Assembly (NCBI GenBank): GCA_027347805.1
Contig: DAIEQP010000021.1
Span: 1 to 18,278, forward strand
Source: Ignavibacteria bacterium
GTDB taxonomy: Bacteria > Bacteroidota > Ignavibacteria > Ignavibacteriales > Melioribacteraceae
Length of the DNA stretch: 18,278 nt
Direction: 5' to 3'
How positions within the stretch are numbered: position 1 is the first letter of the stretch; every line of letters begins with the position of its first letter. Made by a program: the position numbers and the translations under genes. The notes under the pieces are model-generated. The model made no database searches. It had not been told where the DNA came from and was given only the letters and a program-made list of their open reading frames with translations. Positions 9,065 through 15,061 of the stretch are shown here, piece after piece.

Positions 9065-10492
9065 ATGAATAAAAAAGAAAAAACCGGAATGATTTTTATA
9101 AATAGTTTACTTTTCATTCTTACAATCTCATGCAGCAAAGGGCCCACCGATCAAGATTCAGTGAATAGTTCCACGGTAGAATATTGGCTGACTAATGCAG
9201 ATAAATCTGCACTCTTCCAAAAGCAAGCGGGAACTTCAAATGTGAATTCATCCGGTACTCCTTTGTCAATTGAGGTAGACGAAACACAAAAGATGCAGAC
9301 AATAGATGGATTTGGTTGTGCGTTAACAGGTGGAAGTGCAACATTAATAAATAAAATGAGCGGCACAAATAAAGATGCTCTGTTAAAAGAATTGTTTTTA
9401 ATTGATGGAAACAATATCGGTATAAGTTATTTGCGAATAAGTATTGGCGCATCTGACTTGAGCGATCATGTATTTTCATATGATGATTTGCCCGCAGGGC
9501 AAACTGATACGAGCATGGCGAAATTCAATCTTGATGCTGAGCAGACTGATTTAATTCCAGTTTTAAAACAAATAATTGCAATTAATCCCGATATAAAAAT
9601 TCTTGGCTCACCATGGTCTGCACCTACCTGGATGAAAACAAATAACTCTTCAATCGGTGGAAGTTTGAAACCACAGTATTATGCTGCTTATGCAAAATAT
9701 TTTGTAAAATATATTCAGGGAATGAAATCAAACGGAATTAAGGTTGACGCGATTACAATTCAGAATGAACCGCTTTATGGAGGAAATAATCCGAGCATGC
9801 TGATGTCTGCTGTTGAACAAGCAGAGTTTATCAAAAATTATTTAGGACCAGCTTTTAAATCAAATAATATTGATACCAAAATTATTGTTTATGATCATAA
9901 TGCTGATAGAACCGATTATCCAATTACAGTAATGAATGATGCAGATGCAAAAAAATATGTTAATGGCTCAGCATTTCATTTGTACGGCGGCAGTATCGAT
10001 GATTTATCCAAAGTTCACAATGCTCATCCAGATAAAGATATTTATTTTACTGAACAATGGATTGGCGCACCCGGCAATTTTAGCGGCGATCTTTCATGGC
10101 ATGTTAAGACATTGCTGGTTGGCGGTACAAGAAATTGGTGCAAAAATATTTTAGAATGGAATCTTGCATCAGATCCGAATCTTCAGCCGCACACTCAGGG
10201 CGGATGTACCGAATGTCTTGGTGCTGTAACTCTTAATGGAAACATAATAACACGTAATCCTGCTTATTATATAATTGCACATGCTTCAAAATTTGTAAGA
10301 CCCGGTTCTGTAAGAATAGCATCTACAGCTTCTTCAATTTTGCCGAATGTAGCTTTTAAAACTCCAGACGGAAGAAAAGTTTTGATAGTTCTAAATGACA
10401 GTTCATCATTCCAGACGTTAAAAATTTCAGCCGGCGACAAATCTTTTTCATACTATTTAAAAGCTGGTTCGGTGTGCACTTTTGTCTGGTAA
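9065..10492 (+). CDS. GH30 family lipoprotein, subfamily-3-like, probable beta-1,6-glucanase
   Basis: This second, clearly different GH30 enzyme has 475 residues. The N-terminus is a lipoprotein signal ending L-T-I-S-C23-S-K-G; the box is loose but fits the relaxed lipoboxes of Bacteroidota, so the enzyme is probably membrane-anchored. Motifs are G-F-G-C-A-L-T-G-G-S-A, S-P-W-S-A-P-T-W-M-K, I-Q-N-E-P with acid/base Glu235, and Y-F-T-E-Q-W with nucleophile Glu330. The following region, with W-N-L-A-S-D-P and G-G-C-T-E-C, is typical of subfamily 3, whose characterised members are mostly endo-beta-1,6-glucanases. A beta-sandwich closes the C-terminus. It is the last gene of the operon; the opposite-strand acetyltransferase ends 40 nt away. 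Beta-1,6 activity is inferred from subfamily resemblance only. Confidence 0.9.
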   Translation: MNKKEKTGMIFINSLLFILTISCSKGPTDQDSVNSSTVEYWLTNADKSALFQKQAGTSNVNSSGTPLSIEVDETQKMQTIDGFGCALTGGSATLINKMSGTNKDALLKELFLIDGNNIGISYLRISIGASDLSDHVFSYDDLPAGQTDTSMAKFNLDAEQTDLIPVLKQIIAINPDIKILGSPWSAPTWMKTNNSSIGGSLKPQYYAAYAKYFVKYIQGMKSNGIKVDAITIQNEPLYGGNNPSMLMSAVEQAEFIKNYLGPAFKSNNIDTKIIVYDHNADRTDYPITVMNDADAKKYVNGSAFHLYGGSIDDLSKVHNAHPDKDIYFTEQWIGAPGNFSGDLSWHVKTLLVGGTRNWCKNILEWNLASDPNLQPHTQGGCTECLGAVTLNGNIITRNPAYYIIAHASKFVRPGSVRIASTASSILPNVAFKTPDGRKVLIVLNDSSSFQTLKISAGDKSFSYYLKAGSVCTFVW

Positions 10493-10541
10493 AAAAATGG
10501 CTGAGAAGTAAATATACTTTTGTAAACCAGAGTTATTTTTT
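10485..10541. terminator. Possible terminator between the convergent operons
   Basis: An outer inverted repeat, TCTGGT (10485-10490) with ACCAGA (10526-10531), encloses a small hairpin, AAGTA (10506-10510) with TACTT (10515-10519) around an AATA loop. A T-rich run follows at about 10533-10540. The left arm overlaps the end of the GH30 gene. The stems are AT-rich and the loop is long, so this is a weak candidate, supported mainly by its position between converging genes. Confidence 0.3.
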
Positions 10542-11075
10542 GGCCAAGTAAAAATCGGTTCTTAAAATTCCCATTACATAAAAATCTACATAACGATTAT
10601 TGTGATACATTGCCTGACGCAGTGTTCCTTCAATCTGATAACCGCATCTTTTATAAATTTCTGTTGCCTTCGGGTTTTCAACGGAAACATGAAGCTGGAT
10701 TCTGTTCAGGTTGAGTATTTCAAAACCATAACTAACCATTAATTCTGTAGCTTCTGTTCCAAAACCGCTATTCCATTTAGTTGTATCATAAATCGATAAA
10801 AAGAAAACCGCGGCTCTGCTTACATAATCCACACGATAAAATGCCGTGATTCCGACAGCTTTATTTGATTGCAATTCGCATATTGTGAAAAGAATAGTAT
10901 TCGGGTTGGATGATTCCTTTTTGTATTCATCCAGCAGTTCATGCTTTGTCTTGGGACGGAATGTAAATAAAGTTTCTCTTACAGTTGAATCATTCAGTCC
11001 GTCAAATAATAAATCTACGTCTTCCTCAGCAAACGGACGCAGATAAATCTTTTTTCCAGTAATAAATTTGCTCAT
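10533..11075 (-). CDS. GNAT family N-acetyltransferase, RimJ/RimL type
   Basis: This 180-residue cytoplasmic acetyltransferase has the RimJ/RimL-like layout. It starts with Y-L-R-P-F-A-E-E-D-V-D, has a central acetyl-CoA-binding stretch with W-N-S-G-F-G-T-E-A-T-E-L-M (about 101-113), and ends with the family's V-S-V-E-N-P-K-A-T-E-I-Y-K-R-C-G-Y and F-Y-V-M-G-I-L (about 130-171). Such enzymes transfer acetyl groups to protein N-termini, amino acids, aminoglycosides or sugar amines, so the substrate cannot be predicted. It is the last gene of a four-gene leftward operon, 26 nt after the serine hydrolase gene. GGGATGAG lies just before the ATG and may serve as ribosome site. Confidence 0.85.
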   Translation of the reverse strand: MSKFITGKKIYLRPFAEEDVDLLFDGLNDSTVRETLFTFRPKTKHELLDEYKKESSNPNTILFTICELQSNKAVGITAFYRVDYVSRAAVFFLSIYDTTKWNSGFGTEATELMVSYGFEILNLNRIQLHVSVENPKATEIYKRCGYQIEGTLRQAMYHNNRYVDFYVMGILRTDFYLAKK

Positions 11076-11101
11076 TGCTCATCCCGCATTGTTTGTTTAT
11101 A

Positions 11102-12349
11102 CTATTCAGAAACGTAGTTTATATTGAACTTGGAAAGATCGGGTAAATGATTTTTTGTTCGATTCAATTCATAATTATAAACGGCTCTGCCCAGATTGGC
11201 TAGAAATGGTAAGCCAATTTGATTGTATTCGTATTTGTTATCGTTAAAAATTCCATCTTTATTAACTAGAATAGTAGCTGATAACATAAATTCGATTTTG
11301 TTTTTAAAATCGATTATGTAGGCAATATCGGTCAAATATCCGTATGCCAAACCAACTTTATCAAAACTTCTAATATTGCCTTGAGCTTTCTTGTGAGAAT
11401 CGCCGAATAAAAAATATTTAACATATCCGTCAAAGTGAGAAGTATCGTAACCGGGATACTTGCTTTCTCTAGGAAACATTGACATGTATTTGTAGAGAAA
11501 TTTATAATCATCAGAGGTTAAATTAAATCGCATTTTGGCCGGAACAGCTTCAGGGAAAATAATTGCTTTAAGCAAATCCGTAAGTGTTTCGAGAGAGATA
11601 TAATTCTTTTGACTGAAATCGAACGGTTTATTTACTAAACTGTCTTTTGCGTTAAGATATCCGATACCTTTCTGAAGTTTGTTTAGTGCTGTCGGATATT
11701 CTTCAGTGTTGATAAGAGAAGGCTGATGATATATGATTTTTTCTCCCGAATAAAAATCGACAGTATTTGTTCTGCTGTTTTCTTCTGCGCTCAAACCTGA
11801 TACAAAACGGTGAACAATTTTGACATCCTTGTAACCTTTATTGTGAAGCGTTTTGTTTATTCCTTTCTGCCCGAGAAATTCATATAAGTAATTATAGGAA
11901 TCATTATCACTTACGAGAAACAATTTTTTTATCAAATGTGCGATTGATGGAATGCCGGTAACAGAAGATGTGTCTGCAAATAAACATGATTGTTTAACTA
12001 CATTGCTGTCTATCCTAATGGGAGTGAATTTATTTAGTCCTGCTATTTTTAAGCTATTTAATTTTTCAAGCGCTAGAATTGCCAACGGAAGTTTTACTGT
12101 GCTTGCCGGATAAAAATAGTTTTTGGGATTTACATTGTATTTATGTGTCGTAAGCTTTGGAAAGTTATTTTTATCGCGATTAATCTGAGTGTAAATGATC
12201 TGAACTTCGAAACTGTCCGGATTTTCAATAACATGCCCGAACTTATCCTTGTTTTCATTAAGGATTTTTTCAAGTGGATTTACCTGAGCAATTGAAACGA
12301 CTGTTGAAAATAAAATTAAAAGTACGATGCGCAATATTATTTTATTCAT
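11102..12349 (-). CDS. Class-A-beta-lactamase-like serine hydrolase, exported
   Basis: This 415-residue protein with a signal peptide (M-N-K-I-I-L-R-I-V-L...S-I-A-Q) belongs to the penicillin-recognising serine hydrolase fold. The three diagnostic motifs are present in order. P-A-S83-T-V-K86 is the S-x-x-K motif with nucleophile Ser83, S147-D-N149 matches the S-D-N motif, and K331-V-G333 stands where most members have K-T-G or K-S-G. About 65 residues precede the part aligning with typical class A enzymes, and the segment from about 185 to 270 is longer than usual. It may act on peptidoglycan peptides or D-amino-acid substrates rather than antibiotics. Its position 23 nt after murQ supports a cell-wall role; a beta-lactamase-family gene also accompanies murQ in the Bacillus subtilis operon, from memory. 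True beta-lactamase activity is possible but not shown. Confidence 0.8.
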   Translation of the reverse strand: MNKIILRIVLLILFSTVVSIAQVNPLEKILNENKDKFGHVIENPDSFEVQIIYTQINRDKNNFPKLTTHKYNVNPKNYFYPASTVKLPLAILALEKLNSLKIAGLNKFTPIRIDSNVVKQSCLFADTSSVTGIPSIAHLIKKLFLVSDNDSYNYLYEFLGQKGINKTLHNKGYKDVKIVHRFVSGLSAEENSRTNTVDFYSGEKIIYHQPSLINTEEYPTALNKLQKGIGYLNAKDSLVNKPFDFSQKNYISLETLTDLLKAIIFPEAVPAKMRFNLTSDDYKFLYKYMSMFPRESKYPGYDTSHFDGYVKYFLFGDSHKKAQGNIRSFDKVGLAYGYLTDIAYIIDFKNKIEFMLSATILVNKDGIFNDNKYEYNQIGLPFLANLGRAVYNYELNRTKNHLPDLSKFNINYVSE

Positions 12350-12372
12350 GACCGGAATATGAGAATTAACAA

Positions 12373-13296
12373 TTAAAAATTATTTATTGCTTTCCGAACA
12401 AAACCGTCAACTAATTCCAACCTTCTTTGCGATTCCTCATAATCAACATCGGCGAGAATCATTACAAGGGCAGATTTAACGTGTCCCTTTGCTTTTTTCA
12501 GATATAAAGCAGCTGTATCGTAATCGACTCCCGTAATTATCATAACAATTTTTTTTGCGCGCTCTTCTAGTTTTTTATTTGTCATCTGCAGGTCAATCAT
12601 CATGTTCTCATATACTTTGCCAAGTCTTATCATTGATGCTGTTGTTAACATATTTAAAACCAACTTTTGCGCAGTTCCACTTTTCATTCTTGTTGATCCC
12701 ATAATTACTTCAGGGCCAACTTCAACGCAGATGGCAACATCAACATTTTCAATATTAAATGTATTGCGTGGAGTGCATGTTACATATAATGTTTTTGCGC
12801 CAAGTTCGTGAGCTTTTTTTATCGCGCCAATAACGTAGGGTGTTCTTCTGCTTGCAGCAATTCCGCATACAACATCCTTATCTGTTACTTTTGCCAGCGT
12901 AATATCCTTTGCCCCATTTTCCTCTTTATCCTCTGCTCCTTCCTGCGCCCTGAACATAGCTTCTTTTCCACCTGCAATGTACCCTTCAATTAAACCGAAA
13001 GGAGTGCCAAATGTAGGAGGGCATTCGGAAGCATCTACAACACCCAATCTGCCGCTAGTACCAGCGCCAAAATATAATAATCTACCACCCTTCTTAAGTG
13101 CATGAACAATAATTTCTACAGCTTGTTCAATCCATTGAAGCTGGGCTTCAACAGCAAGTGCAACTTTTTTATCTTCATTGTTGATTATTTTAAGAATCCC
13201 TGCAACACTTTCAGCATCAATTTCCATCGAGTTGGGGTTTCTCTGCTCGGTTGATAATGCGCTTATTTCTTCAAAAAGTTTTTTCGTATCACTCAT
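12373..13296 (-). CDS. murQ: N-acetylmuramic acid 6-phosphate etherase MurQ
   Basis: MurQ removes the D-lactyl ether from MurNAc-6-phosphate, giving GlcNAc-6-phosphate and D-lactate, a cytoplasmic step of peptidoglycan sugar recycling. The 307-residue length is normal. The SIS-domain sugar-phosphate site is clear: F-G-A-G-T-S-G-R-L-G-V-V-D-A-S-E-C-P-P-T-F at about 77-96. Glu91 and Glu122 (in E-G-A-E-D) have the same 31-residue separation as catalytic Glu83 and Glu114 of the E. coli enzyme. Later motifs are A-A-S-R-R-T-P-Y-V, G-P-E-V-I-M-G-S-T-R-M-K-S-G-T-A-Q-K, and a C-terminal UBA-like part with A-K-G-H-V-K-S-A-L. The ribosome site GGAGA lies about 7 nt before the ATG. It is second in the leftward operon, between the OGA-like acetyltransferase and the serine hydrolase. 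No MurNAc transporter or kinase is visible here. Confidence 0.97.
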   Translation of the reverse strand: MSDTKKLFEEISALSTEQRNPNSMEIDAESVAGILKIINNEDKKVALAVEAQLQWIEQAVEIIVHALKKGGRLLYFGAGTSGRLGVVDASECPPTFGTPFGLIEGYIAGGKEAMFRAQEGAEDKEENGAKDITLAKVTDKDVVCGIAASRRTPYVIGAIKKAHELGAKTLYVTCTPRNTFNIENVDVAICVEVGPEVIMGSTRMKSGTAQKLVLNMLTTASMIRLGKVYENMMIDLQMTNKKLEERAKKIVMIITGVDYDTAALYLKKAKGHVKSALVMILADVDYEESQRRLELVDGFVRKAINNF

Positions 13297-13328
13297 TAAT
13301 TATCTCCAGACGGATAATTAAAATATCG

Positions 13329-13925
13329 TTATAAAAAGAGTCCAAAAGCAATAGAGTATTCAAATTCAGCAATATTTTGAAATCCAATTTTTTCATAAAA
13401 AAGAATGGCGGGAGAATTTCGTTTCCCAACTTCAAGGTGAAGTCCAGTAACATTCAGTTCTTTTAATTTTTTTATGAAAAGCTCAACCATTTGTTTACCC
13501 ATTCCTTTTCCCTGTCCAGCAGGCAGAATGTCGATATGCAGATGTGCAGGATATGCGAGCAATTCTTTCCTGGGCTTATGTCCTTTGTGTATTAATCGGA
13601 TTATCCGTGCATCGGGAGAGGAATCGTTATCATTTGGCAGTGGATATTTTTCCCTAAGAGATTTGAACCAGTTTTTTTCAGTAACCTCATAAAAATTTGT
13701 GGAACTGGTTGTTCCGATTATATAACCGATTGGCAAATCATCAGACGCTAAAATTAATGTCAGCTCAGGATGAAAAACCGCGTATGGAGCCGAATAAAAA
13801 TGCCCAAGTAAAAGAGGATCGCGGTAAATATTTGTCGCATCTTTTCCACTATCACCGGTTTTGAGGCATATTTCATACAAGTGCGGTAAATCAGTTGATT
13901 TGTAGTTTCGAATTTGTAAGTCCAT
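13329..13925 (-). CDS. GNAT acetyltransferase resembling the O-GlcNAcase C-terminal (pAT) domain
   Basis: This 198-residue cytoplasmic protein is a GNAT-fold acetyltransferase. The acetyl-CoA loop is Q138-G-K-G-M-G143, preceded by Y-P-A-H-L-H-I-D (125-132), with N-S-P-A-I-L-F-Y-E-K-I-G-F near the C-terminus. The N-terminal Y-E-I-C-L-K-T-G-D-S-G-K-D-A, D-P-L-L-L-G-H-F-Y-S-A-P-Y, and the central W-F-K-S-L-R-E-K-Y-P resemble the bacterial acetyltransferases that share the fold of the C-terminal domain of human O-GlcNAcase. Their substrate is unknown to me. It is the first gene of the leftward operon, 32 nt before murQ. That hints at an amino-sugar-related substrate, as an inference. No clear ribosome site precedes the ATG. 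Fold: confident; subfamily: fairly confident; function: open. Confidence 0.85.
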   Translation of the reverse strand: MDLQIRNYKSTDLPHLYEICLKTGDSGKDATNIYRDPLLLGHFYSAPYAVFHPELTLILASDDLPIGYIIGTTSSTNFYEVTEKNWFKSLREKYPLPNDNDSSPDARIIRLIHKGHKPRKELLAYPAHLHIDILPAGQGKGMGKQMVELFIKKLKELNVTGLHLEVGKRNSPAILFYEKIGFQNIAEFEYSIAFGLFL

Positions 13926-13978
13926 TGCGATCTGAAAATTATAAGGTAGAATTATTGCAAGCCAAATTAAGGTCTGTT

Positions 13979-14018
13979 AAAAAAAAATAACCACCCGAGT
14001 GTGTAGTTAATTTTTTTT
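13979..14018. repeat. Imperfect inverted repeat (hairpin) in the divergent intergenic region
   Basis: Eight A residues (13979-13986) can pair with eight T residues (14011-14018). Inside, TAAC (13988-13991) pairs with GTTA (14006-14009), and short further pairs (AC/GT, C/G) separated by single mismatches close a GAGT loop. The 3' T run on the plus strand, mirrored on the minus strand, could make this a bidirectional terminator or an attenuator in a 5' leader. It might also be just AT-rich promoter DNA. Confidence 0.4.
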
Positions 14019-14019
14019 C

Positions 14020-14082
14020 TGAAATATGGATTTTATTGATGGAAATTCATCAAAATTAACTTTCTGGTAAATTCATATTTCA
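14020..14082. repeat. Nested inverted repeats upstream of the PD40-amidase operon
   Basis: The outer arms, TGAAATATGGATTT (14020-14033) and AAATTCATATTTCA (14069-14082), are complementary at 13 of 14 positions. Between them a second perfect repeat, TTGATG (14036-14041) with CATCAA (14048-14053), surrounds a GAAATT loop. The structure lies about 55 nt upstream of the ATG at 14138 and 95 nt upstream of the opposite gene. It could be an operator for a dimeric regulator, a leader RNA structure, or a small repeat element; one copy in the window does not decide. Confidence 0.5.
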
Positions 14083-14128
14083 AACACGGATTTTTCCTGA
14101 TAAATTATACCATTCAAATAATTTTATT

Positions 14129-14132
14129 GGAG
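14129..14132 (+). promoter_or_regulatory. Ribosome binding site of the PD40 protein gene
   Basis: GGAG sits 5 nt before the ATG at 14138, a standard position, and supports this start for the exported PD40 protein. I could not identify a promoter between it and the inverted repeats. Confidence 0.65.
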
Positions 14133-14137
14133 TTGAC

Positions 14138-15061
14138 ATGAGGAAAGTTGCTTTCCTTCTTTTTTTGTTACCATATATTCTTATTGCACAAAATGTCGTT
14201 GTTGTTGAAGATAAACCTGTGACGGATCTTAAAGAAGGCGCATTTTATTTTCCTGTAGCTTGCCCGGATGGTTCCGGTATAATTTTTTCGTCTGTAAATG
14301 GAACCGGATTATGGTTTAAAAATATTTCTACAGGCAAAATCACCAAAATTACAAATGCAGCCGGCGCCGGTTTTGAACCCGTATTCAATAGCAACGGGAG
14401 CGCGATTTATTTTAGAGAAAATAAATTTCTAAATGGAAAAATGAGTTCTTCTCTTAAAACTTACCAGGTGAGCTCAAGAAAAATAAATGTTGTCGCTGAT
14501 GGAATTCGTGATTTGAAAATATGTAAATCCTTCGATGAGAAAGTGAACAGCTACATCAAAGGAAATGAATATGTTCAGTTAAATCAGGATATGGGTGCTT
14601 TGAAAAAAACAACCGCACAGGAAATTTCTGTTTATGCAGACAACACTAAGATTGTTCTCATCGAAAATGGAATTAAACGCAGTATTGATCCAATTGGAAA
14701 TTCAAATTACATCTGGACATCAATCTCTCCGGATAACACAAAACTACTTTTTACATGTCTTGGTAAAGGAACCTTTATCTCAACACTTGATGGAAAAATT
14801 ATAAAGCAAGTTGGTTATGCAAATTATCCCGCCTGGTCTGCCGACGGCAATTGGGTTCTCTTTATGAAAGACATTGACGACGGAGTAAAACTGATTTCAT
14901 CGGATATTTTTATTGCTAACATAAACACAGGTAAATATTATAATCTCACTCAGCAGCAGAATAATATTTCAATTTATCCAAAGTGGGGCACTAATAACAC
15001 AACAATTTTCTATAATACGGATGAAGGGCAAATTCGTAAAATTACTTTAAAGTATGAATAG
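14138..15061 (+). CDS. Exported TolB/PD40-type beta-propeller protein
   Basis: This 307-residue protein has a signal peptide (M-R-K-V-A-F-L-L-F-L-L...I-L-I-A-Q) followed by repeated WD40-like (PD40) beta-strand units. Recognisable units are F-P-V-A-C-P-D-G-S-G-I-I-F-S-S, E-P-V-F-N-S-N-G-S-A-I-Y-F, T-S-I-S-P-D-N-T-K-L-L-F-T, Y-P-A-W-S-A-D-G-N-W-V-L-F-M and Y-P-K-W-G-T-N-N-T-T-I-F-Y. These suggest a five- or six-bladed propeller like the C-terminal part of TolB, probably a periplasmic binding or scaffold protein; no catalytic residues are visible. Its stop codon overlaps the start region of the downstream amidase gene, so the two are likely co-translated and may work together, as TolB-like propellers often do at the cell wall. 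That partnership is inference. Confidence 0.75.
   Translation: MRKVAFLLFLLPYILIAQNVVVVEDKPVTDLKEGAFYFPVACPDGSGIIFSSVNGTGLWFKNISTGKITKITNAAGAGFEPVFNSNGSAIYFRENKFLNGKMSSSLKTYQVSSRKINVVADGIRDLKICKSFDEKVNSYIKGNEYVQLNQDMGALKKTTAQEISVYADNTKIVLIENGIKRSIDPIGNSNYIWTSISPDNTKLLFTCLGKGTFISTLDGKIIKQVGYANYPAWSADGNWVLFMKDIDDGVKLISSDIFIANINTGKYYNLTQQQNNISIYPKWGTNNTTIFYNTDEGQIRKITLKYE

Noticed and set aside
9936..10154. Plus-strand frame within the second GH30 gene
   Set aside because: It overlaps the catalytic part of the GH30 enzyme in another frame and has no domain signature.
11102..12349. Antibiotic-resistance beta-lactamase
   Set aside because: The motifs show the fold only; the K-V-G variant, extra regions and murQ context do not support naming it a resistance gene.
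12602..12993. Plus-strand small frames opposite murQ
   Set aside because: They are cysteine-rich, low-complexity mirror translations of the murQ coding strand, without a ribosome site.
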